Assembly: GCA_007844125.1 (NCBI GenBank)
Contig: CM017569.1
Span: 9,824,519-9,888,518, forward strand
Source of the DNA: Sinonovacula constricta
Taxonomy: Eukaryota; Mollusca; Bivalvia; Cardiida; Solecurtidae
Length of the DNA: 64,000 nucleotides
Reading direction: 5' to 3'
Shown in pieces: positions 37,125 to 50,172 of this stretch; within the stretch, counting starts at the first letter, position 1, and every line of letters begins with the position of its first letter. The notes beneath the pieces are model-generated. The model worked only from the letters and a program-made list of their open reading frames with translations, searched no databases and was not told the DNA's origin. Made by a program: the position numbers and the translations under genes.

Positions 37125-37153
<29 letters not shown>
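37125..37153 (+). repeat. Poly-A tract (29 A)
   Basis: The second A-run. The GC-richer 126 bp between the two tracts (from CTATCCGCCTG to AATGTC) has no open frame and could be a small retroposed sequence with its tail. Confidence 0.9.
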
Positions 37154-37157
<4 letters not shown>

Positions 37158-37645
37158 ATTCCTTAAATGAAAATGGTTTGATCGTATTTTGAAGTTATTT
37201 CACTAATTCAAATTATTTTCATAATAAGATTGTTGTATAAGCTAGCGCCATTTAACAGGTACCTTTAAGGTTTCTAAGGTTTATATTCTATATATATGAC
37301 ATGTTCATGTATTACTGATGCTTTGTTTCTTAAACCAGTCCTTTAACTACATGCACGTGTAAGAACTTATAAGCACAGAGAACTAATAAGTACAGAAAGT
37401 TCAACAGCATGCTCTCCTAACCAGAGATTGAAATCAACGAAACCAGAATCAAATGCTAGCATTTGATTTATAAGTCCACGCAGACTTTGCATGCACATTT
37501 CATATCAATTTGTTAAGATCGCATTAAAATTAATTTGAATACATTTTCGAAATTAACGTTTTAAATTGAGTAATTGGTTACTGCTTATGATAAAACTTTT
37601 TTGAAACTATTTGCCTTCACAAACAAGTATTTTACTACAAACCTG

Positions 37646-37755
37646 CCACAAATAAATATTTAACGATATTGCATCCCACAAATAAATATTTAACGAAATT
37701 GCATCCCACAAATAAATATTTAACGAAATTGCATTCCACAAATAAATATTTAAGG
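37646..37755. repeat. 30-bp tandem repeat, 3.5 copies
   Basis: AATAAATATTTAACG at 37651, 37681 and 37711, with a final AATAAATATTTAAGG at 37741. The rest of the unit is AAATTGCATCCCACA. Near-perfect, so young. Confidence 0.93.
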
Positions 37756-39183
37756 TATATTTGTTATTTAAAACGTATTATAAAGATAAGGCGGAAACAC
37801 ATGGTAAACATAATTACTGATACCACAATTCAAACATAATTAGTCTTCATTGAAGGTAGAAAGATGGATAAACTGACAGCTCGTTAAACAACTTTGAAAA
37901 TGACCAAGTTGTCTTTCTTTTTAAGTCTAATTTGCATATACCTATATGCTTATAACACTGACACATTCACTGATCAATATATGGTAAGAACGCATTTACA
38001 TGCCAATATATCGTTAAAAGCTTATACGAACCACAGTAATTCTGGTCGTAGAAAAAGAGCACGTTTTATTTTATGTATCCGTCGTGCCAATGACATTCCA
38101 AAATCATGTTTAGTTTGAAAATGCAAGTGGAACATCAAATACCCCAAAGTTAAACCTTTCTTATAGTCACATGATGATGGTGCAGTTGTATTGACAGCAA
38201 TAGATCGTGGTACAACATATTTTTCATTTATATCAGTTTGGTTTTAAACTTCTATGTTCTTTAAAGATAAATGGTGTAATCTTATAGATGACAGTTAAAA
38301 GATGATGACTTTTCAGTTTTACTGCCGGCTAACGCTGAATAGTTTTTCAAGAAAGAGATATATATTTTGCTGTCTAGGTTATGACAAATTTAACAATGTT
38401 TCTTTTCAGTCAATTATTCCATTTTCCATTTATTTAATCATATATCATATTGTCTGTACGTACATACATGCCTTGTAATGGAAAGTTGTCCATGCTTAGA
38501 TACTATTTCCTTATAGCATGTCTTATGTGAAAACAGCAATTTAGTAATTCTGATTGATGATATGGATAGCTATAACCATACCAACTAACACGGATAAAGA
38601 CCATACAAATGCTTATACAGAGATATGTTAAAAGGCAATTTTAACACGAACATTATTTTGGTGACACATGAAATCGTTATACCTGTACGACCACTTTCCG
38701 TCATATATTGCGATTACTTTAAATTTAAGTTTAATAATTTGACAACATTGTACTTAATTGAATCGTATTAAAAGTAAGTTTCGATGTGTTATATTTGTAC
38801 ATGCTTATCGATATATGATGTAAATTAAACAAATGATGTCTTGGAAAAATAGTGGCGTCGATACGGCTTTAATTAGCAATGTTTATTGATCTTTCTTTTT
38901 GGAAAGTAGGCAGGTTACAACAGAGACACCAAAAGATATTCATTTTCTGACACTTAAATACTTCTGTCATTTATAAAATACCGTTAACTTACTTTGGGTA
39001 AATAGATATATTTTTTTGTGTAAATCATTCAACGCATAATCTTATCGCCGATGATTGTTTAGCTTATTGTATTTAAAAAGAGTATTCATTATCTCCTTTT
39101 CTGTCGATTAACTACATAAACATTTGACAGCAACGATCCATAAGAAGAAGAGTATTTGTTACTTTGTTTGTTTTCCTTGTTCT
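37756..39183. other. No recognised feature
   Basis: AT-rich filler; the small ORF at 37894-38118 has no recognisable motif. Confidence 0.4.
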
Positions 39184-39438
39184 ATGTTACATATTTATTT
39201 ACAAGCTGCATTGCCAACGCCGGTATACTCAGTTTCTTTTCTTAAACAATACTTCGCCAAACAGCTGCGAATTCCTATAAAGGCCAGCTACTTTTATATA
39301 ATTGGATGCTGCACATTATTGTTGCAAGCTACAATGTTGAAAACGGGATACTCAGTTCTTTCCTCAAAAAACGGTTTCACCGAACAGCTGCGATTTCCTG
39401 TTTTATCCAGCTACACTATCGTCCCCAAAAGAAAATGA
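39184..39438 (+). other. Open frame containing a 123-bp in-frame duplication
   Basis: From the ATG at 39184 an 85-codon frame contains two 41-residue units, starting at about 39202 and 39325: GYSV/VYSV, then KQLRIP or EQLRFP, then a final SY. Both DNA copies share CAAGCT.CA, ATACTCAGTT, CAGCTGCGA.TTCCT and CCAGCTAC. Differences are spread over all codon positions, so selection on protein is not evident even though the frame is intact across both copies. Function unknown. Confidence 0.3.
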
Positions 39439-40014
39439 AGAAGCACCGTTATGCAGAGCGGCGCCAATAAGGACATACAGCTACGCCGAAATCTACCTCT
39501 GTTTTTCCTATTTGGAAGATTCAATATGTTCTTCTATTTTCTGAGAGAATAACATCTTTTGTTCTGTTGGTTATTGTGTATAAGTACATTTATTTCTCTA
39601 GAGATATATAACTGGACGTAATGACTTGTCGTAGATTTGTTTAGTTGCGTGCAAGAGAACGGCTTCATTATTCTACGCTTACACCAAGCTTCATAACAAC
39701 ATACAATGACGGTCAGTACAGCAAGACAAAATATTATGTCAACAATAAATTGTACCCAAAATACGTCTCGAACTACCAATAAATGGAAATGGCGAATTGA
39801 AAAGCGAATATCCGAGTCTCTTTATGACACGATTCACCAAAAAACCCACATATTAAACTAATTTTGACCGGTTCAGTCGGATCAGATAAAACAGCTCAGG
39901 TTCAGACTCAATGAGACAACTTTTATTATATTATGATAGATGTTAAAAAAGAAGGTTATACCTGCAGATGCAGATGCTCAGAAAATGAGTAAAACACAAC
40001 CTGTAAAGAACAAT

Positions 40015-40072
40015 ACCACCACCACCACCATCACAACCATCAGCACAAGCACCACCATTAACACCACCGCTA
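40015..40072 (+). repeat. ACC/CAC-rich imperfect trinucleotide repeat
   Basis: Mostly ACC and related triplets, giving a Thr-rich chance ORF (39940-40125). Confidence 0.85.
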
Positions 40073-40939
40073 CGAACATTTTGGACGATGGCATTGTTTT
40101 ATTTTATATCGGTGTAGAACTGTAAAGTCCCGTTTCTTTGCTGTTCAGAGTAAGAATGTTATTGAAACGTAAATATCAGAAATTATCTCAATTCTCAACA
40201 TCTATTTTAGTATACAACATAATATGTACGGTACGTTTATCATCGAAATTGTTCTTTGGAATATGAACACGACTAAATATTAAATGTTGAATATTTATTG
40301 CATTATACAGGCAATTTGGCAATTTAATCTTACTGTCTGTAAAGTATAGTGTTCGGTTTGCGTTTCTAACAGGTTATTAATTAGAAACGTATACATGTAA
40401 GAGATTATTTAGTTCTAAAATAAAACCAAATAAGTAATATTTGATTTACTTTCATGTTTTCTTTTTATCCATGTTGTACATTTTTAGCATTTTATTGACA
40501 CTAGGGTAAGATAAATATTTAATGTGATATGGAACGTTTCTTTGTACAGATGTTCACATTGTATCATTGACTGATTCGTATCTAACTGTATGGATATAGT
40601 AATGATCTCATATAAACATGATCTTTAAGGTTATATATTTAATAATTAATAAATACATGTATATAAACATTATGTTGACACGTAGATTTTAAATGTGTCC
40701 TTGTAATTCTTTAAGAATATTAGTTATATAACCCTTAACCCAACCAGACGATTATCATATAGCAAAGAATATATTTCTTAATCAAAACATAAACAGTTGT
40801 TTAATATAAATTTGATCTGGCAATAATACAGCAATATTATTACATGCTTATAATACCTCTGTCAATAGTCCTTCTACGAAATTAACATTAATATGCCACT
40901 GGAAATGAAGTATTGAGCTCACTTGTCCCTTAACATATC
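40073..40939. other. No recognised feature
   Basis: AT-rich filler. Confidence 0.4.
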
Positions 40940-41200
40940 ATTATGTGTTCAATCCTGCAATTCAGATCAATACCAACACTTTATGTTTGCTTTCTAAAAA
41001 GCGCTTTTGTTGTGCGTGTTGACATATTCCCAGAATCTATTTACTAAGTGTGTCCACCTGTCGGCTGCAAACAGGACAGGTTGCGTCTCCATATGACTTT
41101 TGATCTAAAACACTATTTCTCATGAATGGAACAGTATGACAAACGCGAATCAATATGTTCCCCCACAATGAAAACCACCAGATCAATGAAAATTGGTTTG
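40940..41200 (+). repeat. Old diverged duplication R6, copy 2
   Basis: Matches 32600-32990 in ordered words (CAATACCAACACTTTATGTT, TCTAAAAAGCGC, GTGTTGACAT, ATGACTTTTGATCT, GGAACAGTATGACA), about 8.3 kb away. Confidence 0.45.
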
Positions 41201-41744
41201 TTAAAATCTAATTCACTGATAGTGGTTTTAAATAAAACTGCATTACCATTAGTCTCTGGATATCTTAGTAGTTGTGCTTTCTGGAATTGTTAACGAAAGA
41301 TAAGCCTGTGTTTTGTGTGTCACACAGTTTGTCTTTTATTAGGATTATGCGAGGTGTTAAGTCCTGCTGAGACAATTGAATCAAATATTTTGTGTCTAGT
41401 TTTAAATGTGTCTGTTTATTGCGACAAAGAGTATGTGTAATACAAATTGCAAAGTTTTACAATGTAACTAAATGTATAATTTTGTGTCTGATGGTGTACT
41501 TATGGTAATAACACACTCTGTGGAATATATATTCACGTGGTTATGGAATAAAAAAGATAACACAAATTCTTTCAAGTTAACCCATGCAAACCTAAGTAAT
41601 CGAGATCTTCATAGCGAAAAAATCCTTTGCGTTTCCGATGAAAAAAAGTTGTTGTCCAAATGGTAAACCTTTCTACAAATGATTGTATTTGTTATCTTAT
41701 TGTAACGTTTGTACGAACAAACTAACTTGTCTGATATAGTTGGT

Positions 41745-41747
<3 letters not shown>

Positions 41748-41827
<80 letters not shown>

Positions 41828-41842
41828 TCTCTCTCCCTCTTT
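41748..41842. repeat. (TC)n microsatellite, about 95 bp
   Basis: Perfect to 41823, then with CC interruptions. A polypurine/polypyrimidine tract able to form triplex DNA. Confidence 0.97.
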
Positions 41843-43309
41843 CCGGAGATGCATCTTGCCAGATTCACTTGCAGATTGAATAAAATAACACTGTATGATT
41901 CTTAATTGTCACTGGCATGTCTGTCATGTCTGTTACATATCAAGATGAATTGCTCAAAATAAGTAATGAGAGAACATGTGCCTCAAGAATAGTAAACCAT
42001 TTCCGTAGTAGCAAATATAAGTTAAGATCAATATTAGTTGCATTGTTTAAACAATACAATACTATTTTTGACTTTTTCTTCTTCTTTCGAAGTGTTTAGA
42101 ATCTAGCATTATTGCTCTGGTATTTTCGCCGTTAAGACGGTGTCAGTCAGATCTGGTCGAATCTGTATTTTTGGTTTGATTGTATATTCATTTCTATAAG
42201 CAGCATTATATAAATAATAACTTCTAAAGTTGTTTGTCTAGCAAAACAAGTCAATTCCATGCAGACAAGGAATACAAGTAGATGACCTCTCATTGCATGA
42301 TGTTTCTTTTCAGTAAACAACACAGAGGGTGTTGAAAGTGGAACCGTTGTTTGTTAAGGAAGTTAAAATATGCAGCAAGTTAATAAATGCTATGATGTAC
42401 TAGATCTTTTGAAACATAGTACGATCTTTGCTGGAAACGATCGAAACGTTACTTTGCATTATTATGTATATCTTATCATGTTAGCATGTCAGTATGACGA
42501 CCTCCGGCTATTAATGGTATGACAATGAGTAAATATCAGAGTAAAACCACCGATACACTACCATACCTCTTTGGGACACGTGACACAGATAGACCAATAT
42601 ATTTGATCTAAGCTATTGCAGCAATATCTAGTTAAAAGGGATCTCAATAAAGGCAAGTCTAAAGCGATACTGACGTGCGTACCATTGTAACATAAAATGT
42701 TCGGAGAATATTTGTAAACCATTTGTTTTGTTTGTTTTGTGTCAGAAGTGTCCAGACAAGATAAGATCAAGTGCCGTATTCAGTCTTAAGAGGGTATAAC
42801 TTTGTTAAATTGCCTCGTTAAATCCGCATTTGATCAATTAATAATTCAGCATGATGTTTTATATTATGGTAGAAATGAGGGCTTTATTGAAATGATTTTT
42901 TTGTCTTTTTAAACTGTGAACGCGTTGAAAACTTTTAAATATAAGCCTAAAGGCACCAGTCTGCAAACTTAGGCCTTACAGGTGTACATAAAAATGTTGT
43001 AAAGTCGATTGCTTATAACACTGTATTCCCTAATTAATATCAAACTCAACTTGATATAATTAACGCTTTGGTTGATATACGTATATTTAATGTTTCCGCG
43101 TTATGCGTTCTCTCTTTGTTCTCTTGAGGAATCAAATAAAAATAAGCCATGGGATTTTGATTCTAAAATACGAATGCTTTTAGAAAATATGTACAGTCAT
43201 CTTGAACGGTGTATATTGGTTAACATGCTAGATATATTTTAGGGGTAAGCTGACCTCGTAAAGCATAGTATATGTGTTTTGACTGCACCAAGAATTAACC
43301 TCTATCAAT
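41843..43309. other. No recognised feature apart from an R6-linked motif
   Basis: TTTTCAGTAAACAACACAGA at about 42308 matches similar words near 33,357-33,860. Otherwise AT-rich with chance ORFs. Confidence 0.35.
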
Positions 43310-43470
43310 ACTCTATAGATACCGAGATAAACCTATTCCTGTGCCAATTGCCCCAAAAGGCATTTGTTCAATATGCAGTTGCATATTAAAATAGATCGTT
43401 TCCTTTTGATATTTGATTAAGAATATCCGAACTGTCTCATCACTTCAATGGAACAGCAATTCAACGCAAG
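43310..43470 (+). repeat. Old diverged duplication R6, weak third copy
   Basis: TCAATACTCTATAG, CAAAAGGCATTTGTT, TCCTTTTGATAT and TGGAACAGCAATTC follow the R6 order but are much eroded. Confidence 0.3.
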
Positions 43471-46400
43471 CAAACCGGTTTAATTTATGTTACACCAAAA
43501 ACGATCACCAATTAAAATATATTTTTGGAAAATATCCCTAGCGTAAGGAGCATTTTATCAAAATTAGTTAAACACTTGTGTTTATCGCATTTAAAGCAAA
43601 ATAAACTTTGCTTTCTGTATGCGAGTTAAACGTGAACATGAGAGTTTTTACATTTTTTTTTAATTGCAATACTAGCTTGAAAATCCTCTAAACCTTTTTC
43701 TGTTTGCAAGTTAAACACTAAAAGACTTTTCTTACATTGTTGTCTGCAAAACAAATCTTTAGAGTGGTTCATTTTGTAATGATACGTTTTTGTCATTTTC
43801 TTCTTCCGCGTGTATAAATCATCCAGAATAATACACAATAACATGTGGGCAATTACTAGATGTTTTAACATGTGTGATGCAGGTAACCTAGTCGGTCCAT
43901 CATTGTGGGATGATTTATATTTTATTTATTTTGTCAGCTTTGTGTAAACAACCGTAATCACTTATTTCTTTTTAAATACCAGCCAATCTACGAACGCAGT
44001 CACTGTTACGCCATATGTTTTATTCCGAGCAAACAACACAAACAGTGACCTTTTAACATGATAGAAATTATCTGGCGATAAAAATGCGGGCACAGACAAG
44101 TACGTTTGCAGGTTCACCTTCGACCGAAAAGAAACGTTGCCAAATAACTTGTCTGACCTAGGCATGCCTGTCATATATTACGATGATTTCCACGTGCAAG
44201 ATGTTCTTTCTTCTACTAAGGAAACATCTTTGTGAGGCAGCGATACGAGCAGGCAATTGGCAATATATGATTAGTTTTTTTAAGTGTATGTGGCGGTCAA
44301 TACTAGCCAAGATCAATTGGCGGCCTATAACCGCCGAGAATACAGCGCTTCATTGTTTCCTTGTAAGGTCTACCTTTGCTCAGTAAATGCTTCGTAAGCC
44401 AGATGTAATGTCTACTTACGCAGTATAAGCCGAGACTGTCCCGTTAATGATACTATCTAAATCTTAAGTAGGTGTGTACGCAAGAAGAAATGACAAGACG
44501 TGATAAAGCGTATTATAACGGCCGGTTCACAGGTTTTCAATTTTATTTTAACAAAACAACTATTTCCTTTAGTTTTATTAAAATAGATTTAATATACTGA
44601 GATGAACAACAACAACAACGGACAACGTGTAAGAAAACGCATCGGCAGCAACCTAATTTGTAATATGAGGCATATGTTACTTAAATGTAACTGTTGACAG
44701 TATATTTTTACTAAACGCAGAATAACCGAAACACTGGATATTATGGGTTTAATGTAGGAATAGTTTTTGTTTCATAAAGCCTTAGGTATGATACATAAAA
44801 CAAACACATCTGGTGAAAAGCGGATCTAAATACACGCAACATTTCAAGAAGTACAGTGTAATTATTTACGAAAACTTTGTGCTTGGGCTGGCAAGACCAC
44901 TATTATCGAACATCGCGATGTGTATCTTGAATTAAGATGTCAATTTCCCATCGGAAAACCTTTCTAAATAATCTCAATTCGTTTTCCCTAATAGAGTAAC
45001 GGACTACAGGACCAGTACTGGCACGCTTGTTTCTTGTATGCTTTTTTTCTCTTTACTGTAGTTTTGTTTTTCATTTTCTGCCAGCGATGGGGTGTTATGT
45101 AGGGAGCTTAGTGAATAAGCGATCTAAGTATATTGGATATATTGCGAAAACAGTTTCTTCAAATGCTGTTCTAGCCAGACCCACGTTTGCCTTCTGTTTT
45201 ATTTTATTGCTGCTGTGTTGCTTCAGCGATGATTACTGACTGGCATATGGCAAGTAAATAAAATAAGTCCAATTCTTATAAAGTGTTCGTTTATTCTGCT
45301 TCAGTGAATTTACGGTTACCTCGTTTCTTGGATCTAACATTATGATTCCTCACACAGCGACCAAGGAGTGTACCTAGACTGTAGTAGATATTGACGGTGT
45401 ATATACGAGAATACAATGTGACGTCTGGGTAGGCATTTGGGGATGAATTAGTGGTAAGACCTAAATGAGTTCAAGGTAAGGTAGTAGCACTCTTACCTAT
45501 TCTTAGCCACTATACAATACCGATGCTTAACAATTTCGGGTGTCTTGTATAATTCCATTTGGATTTATATCAACCTAAATGCATCTTGAATTCTGAATAA
45601 TGTGCAACACATTTTGTTGCTGTAATCTCAGTGCATAATTTTAAAAATACTATATTTTAACAATAAGAGATAAAACAGCATTGTTGTGAATTCACGGATT
45701 TTACTTTTTGGATCAAGAAAGGAGCATTTCGAAATAAAGTAAGTATCTTTTCTTTTCTTTAATTACCTATAAATATCGTTTATGACATGATTAAGCCTGT
45801 ACATATTAGAACACATTCAAATGTATCTTATATGTACTTTAAACAGAGATATTCACAGTTAATCGCTAACGTGTATACATTTTAAAACGCCGTTTGTGTT
45901 TTTATATATTCTATACACTTTTTATCGAATGTGGATGAATTCACCTAACTGTCACCTAATCCTCTGTCAAAGAGCGTTTGATTACAGCTGCAAACAAAAA
46001 GAAATCCTACTCTCAATATACTCTTTCTTATTAAATCAGTACCTTTTGCAACTTATAGTGCTGTAGTTGTATACTTTCCCGATGGATCGATGCTTCTTCT
46101 TGTGTTTATCTGCTAGTCAGGTTGGTCTTGTCCTCTAAAAATATCCACATAGTCATCAGATACATTATCAATTATTCAGACAGCAATTTATAACTTTCCA
46201 GTTTTATATTTAAATTGTCCCTTTATTAGATAGCTACACGGTGGTGCTTCTACCAGATCGTTACATAAAGAATAGATTCGTTGAAATTGTCTCCGGCAGA
46301 GGAATTAATAAATAAATAAATTAATAAAATATGTGATCCAAAGTTCCCCTTTACAAAACACGATTTTATGTCAATGACTGTCCCTTATTCAAACACAAAA

Positions 46401-47579
46401 AGCTAAACATTACAGAGGTAGAATATATCGGGTTTACTGACACATAAAAGAGAAGTATGAGTAACACTTTCATCATATATTTACTCACGTTTCATCCAAA
46501 CAAATGTCAAAGACAAAGGCAAATATCACAATTAAAGACTTTAAGGCATAGGCAACAACAACATGCACATTATACAAATGTTATTAAGGTGGTATGCCCT
46601 GCAGATATTATCCTTAAAAATTGTACTTTTACCTGTAAACAATACTTATTATTTACACACCGTGGATTTATCAAACAGTGTTAACAGATAAACTCTAAGA
46701 ACCTCAAAGAACATTATCAGACAGAACTATTATTACAATCAATGCTTGACAAATTGAAATTATTATATGACTGTAATGCCAGCTAAATGCATTTGTTTAT
46801 ATATACCTTATTTTCTCGGCCTGACCTCAGTAGTAATGTTTCTTTAAAAAGAACGGCATATTGCATAATATAGAACACAATGTTAGACAGCTGAGGGTGT
46901 CAAATATAATCAGTAAATTTGACATAAGATGGATCAATTTGTTTTACAGAAATAATGGCTACCTAAGGTGATTTTTTTTCAAAGTAACATGGTTCTGATT
47001 AAGTGCTCACAAGCTAAAATATTACTTAATATATGTAACTAATATTACTACGATGACTCTCCTAAAATATTTGCTTTCCCACAAAGAAAGGTACAAGCAC
47101 CGTCCATATTATAATATAGTATCATTTACTCTTTTTCTTAATGAGCTTAAAGGATGCCAAGTGTGTAAATGGTATAGCTAAAAAGTTCAGGTGGGTTATA
47201 GATTGTGTACTGGCAACTTCATAACAAATCGACAAATAAGAGCGTATACATTTTGTGTTCTCCAGCTTGTAAATCTACAAGCATAAGCACGATCTCTTCA
47301 GAAATGTGTTTTAGCCAAACCAATTCTGTAACATAGTTATGTATGAATCAAAGACCCAATAACAAGGTGTTTCCATATTGAATGTGAAAAGCAATGTTAT
47401 TAACGTTTTATTAATAAAAAACAGCTACAAACAATTATAAACAGATGCACAAGTAGATGAGTTAATTTAGGTCTGAAAATGTGCATGCTCTTACATGATA
47501 TTTCTAGGTGCCTTTATCTTTGGCCAAATTACTTTCGATGGCCATTTGGCCTTATTTTGTCATTATGACATCATTGCAG
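43471..47579. other. No recognised gene; mostly empty
   Basis: About 4 kb of AT-rich sequence with chance ORFs (43626-43871, 43962-44174, 44183-44386, 45027-45239, 46457-46684) that lack domains. An AAAT-rich patch lies at about 46300-46330, and another R6-linked AAACAACACAAACA word at about 44031. Confidence 0.4.
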
Positions 47580-47690
47580 TGGGGCAGATTGTTGCGCGGT
47601 TGCGGAATTTTAGAAATTTCCGGAACCGGAAGTTGCGGCGAGGTTCCAGTAGGCGGCGCCTGCAGTCCACTACCTCCTCAGGGTCAGCCA
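47580..47690 (+). CDS. Candidate internal coding exon, 111 nt, family not recognised
   Basis: A strikingly GC- and CpG-rich block (about 58% GC by eye against roughly 34% around it) between CATCATTGCAG and a perfect donor GTAAGT at 47691. Its length is 111 nt. Two frames are open. In phase 1-1 it gives a very basic peptide (VARLRNFRNFRNRKLRRGSS then a Ser/Thr-rich end); in phase 0-0 it gives a Gly/Pro/Cys peptide (GTGSCGEVPVGGACSPLPP). The phase-1 reading matches the borders of the exon candidate at 16245-16349 on the same strand. Neither product is recognised. The open frames continue upstream of the acceptor, so an intronless small ORF (47495-47698) cannot be excluded. Confidence 0.5.
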
Positions 47691-47800
47691 GTAAGTAACT
47701 TTTGACCTTTGGAATTCTTGATATATGACCTAATGATTGTGCAACTTCAATTCATTATATTCAGCTCAGACAGACATGCTCGCAGACACTTCATGTTAAA

Positions 47801-48119
47801 CCGGACCTGGTAGCGCAATCGGTAGAGCGTCGGCTCCAGGTACGGGAGGCCCCGGGTTCGATCCCGGGCCGCGACATACCAAAGTCGTTGAAAATGGTAG
47901 TGGTATAGCTCCCTTGCTAATGCACAAGCAAATATAAGGGTAGTTCCACGACTGGTTGGCCCGGTGTCAGGATAATGTGACTGGGTATGGTATCATGCCA
48001 GGTGTTCACGGCATGCTATACACAGTGAAGGCAGCACTATAACTGCTTCAAGTGGACACCGTCTCCAGATAACTGAAATACTGTTGGTGGGGCGATAAAC
48101 CCAATAAGCAATAAACAAA
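47801..48119 (+). mobile_element. Full-length Meta-like tRNA-SINE (reference copy of this window)
   Basis: The tRNA head CCGGACCTGGTAGCGCAATC carries box A (47811-47822) and a perfect box B, GGTTCGATCCC (47865-47875), in a well-paired T-arm (CCCGGGTTCGATCCCGGG). The body runs CATACCAAAGTCGTTGAAAA, GACTGGTTGGCCCGGTGTC, AGGATAATGTGACTGGGT, ATGCCAGGTGTTCACGGC, then the tail TGTTGGTGGGGCGATAAACCC and an AAAC-type end. The core wording matches what I recall of Meta-domain SINEs of invertebrates; the exact family name needs a database. Both Pol III boxes are intact, so it may be a young or active copy. Confidence 0.92.
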
Positions 48120-49198
48120 CTTTGAGCAGTTTTATTTGAGTTGTTTATTTATATTGCTTGACAGAAACCACATCAGAAAAATATTGTCTTGTTTATTTGT
48201 TATAGTTTTTTCTTGACATTTCATTATTAGCTTCTAAATCAAGACTGAGGCGAAATATCATTCAAACAACAGAAAACAATATGCATATTTTATCCGTTTA
48301 AAGGGCATTGCAAGTATACAACACTGAACGGTTGATCCCTTTGTAGTAAAGAAGGCTATTATGTTATTGTGGATATTGAATAGAAGTTACGACAGTAGAA
48401 AGTCGTATTATAAAAATGCGTCTCATCGAAGTGAAATTTGATTTATGTGGCAGAAACAATAACAAAATGACTAGAAAGCCCTAAACAATACAGCTATAAA
48501 TTAGTGAGGCAACTTAGACCTCATGTTCGTAAGTGTGCTTTTATATTTACTGTCATTAGGCTTAAGTTACTGCTCAACTTCTCGTCAAATATATCTCCGA
48601 TTTTGAGAATCTCGAAATTTTTGTGTAAAATTTGTTTTTATAGGAAAACAAGTACACTTTATGATGTTAACCATATAGACAGCTTCGACTTAACAGTAAA
48701 TACAGAATTCCCATTAGTATTCACACAAAATAGTTCCGTGAAGCAGCTGTCAAAAATGTAGCAACCGTGTTCTGACAAAAATTTAAAGAATGCTGACTAA
48801 CATTCTGCGATATTCCACTGGGAGGCTAATATAGTAAACAAACATATCACGCTCTGCACGTTGACTGATCATTTTTATAGAGAGACAGGATCTCGCAATA
48901 CAATTATGATCATAGCTTTGTTATTATGATATATATAGCTTTAGTTAGTTCTAACCAGTCCATTCCGCCTTTGACTACATTCATGGTCGAAATATAGCTG
49001 CAATTACTTTTATAAGGAAGCGGTTGATTGAACCCTTGCCAGAGACAATGCCTACATTAATAAAACATGCATGGCACAATATGTAATAAGTAATAATTAA
49101 TTGAATAAATTATGCTCGGCAAAAGTTACATTTTAAAAACTGCTGATGGTTGATAATGAAATTACAGTTGCATAAATAGAGAATGTTAATGTAATACT
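48120..49198. other. No recognised feature
   Basis: AT-rich filler; the 85-codon open frame at 48504-48761 shows no recognisable motif. Confidence 0.4.
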
Positions 49199-49227
49199 CC
49201 CCCCCCCACCCCACCCCCCCCACCCCC
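49199..49227 (-). repeat. C-tract, G-quadruplex potential on the minus strand
   Basis: Runs of nine, four, eight and five cytosines separated by A; the minus strand therefore has four G-runs, enough for a quadruplex. Confidence 0.9.
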
Positions 49228-50031
49228 GAAATAATATACCTGGCACATCAAGAAATATGTTTTATATTTAAAACGATCTTGCTTTATTACTGGAAAACTA
49301 TGTACACATTTTATACATGAGCCTTATTTAAATAGGCACTCTGTATTCCATTTCTTAATGGCCATCTATTGTTGAAAGTAATGACAGCTTTCACGGCTCT
49401 GTAGCAAGGAGCACCAGGTTTTAAGGTTATGCAACATTTTCTAAAGATCGTTCGAATTTGACTTGAACAATAATTAAAACACACTTGAATAGATCTTAAT
49501 GCGATAACAGCAAGACATCCATAAAGCTTTCTTGTCCGCAGCATTAAACAAAATATAATATCGTTTAAATAAACGTAATGTGTCAGAATGATCCGAAATA
49601 TGCTAGCATTTTAGGTAAATGAATTAAAGTGATTGCATTTTTTAAATAATGGAAAACATCCATTTTTGTAAAAAAAAATCCAACAAAACTTATCTTATTT
49701 TAAAAACTTAAATATGGCGTAATGTTTATTTTTGTGAGTACAAACTTTACCTTATGTTTGTGTCGGGTCTGAATTGTATGTCGACTACAAGCATTAGAAT
49801 TTTGAGCTTCAAATGGTTTTTAGCTAAAATGGAATCTACATTGACAGGAAAATGAATGAGACTGACAGTTTCTCTTAATTCAAACGCTAGTAGACATAAG
49901 CTAGGTAAGCAGCCTCAAAAATAAGTGCTTTACCATCATTCAAACGGTCCGTTTTAGAGTTCAATAACATTGCTATTCGCTTAAAATATACTAAGACCGT
50001 CTGTTTACATGTTCCGTTAAGTTCCTAGTTC
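49228..50031. other. No recognised feature
   Basis: AT-rich filler with one chance minus-strand ORF. Confidence 0.4.
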
Positions 50032-50172
50032 TTAATCGATACGCTTTGATGAGCTTTGTATTTGGTTATAGTGGCATTCATTACCACACGAGGCGATCTA
50101 GTGACGTTTACGGCTTTCGCGAGTGATATCGACATTTCTCCATGTCGGAAACGTCTCCATGTGATCGATGTG
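50032..50172 (+). repeat. 141-bp duplicated block R3, copy 1
   Basis: Begins TTAATCGATACGCTTTGATG and ends CCATGTGATCGATGTG. Only about four differences from 51895-52035. ATCGAT occurs near both ends. Confidence 0.95.
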
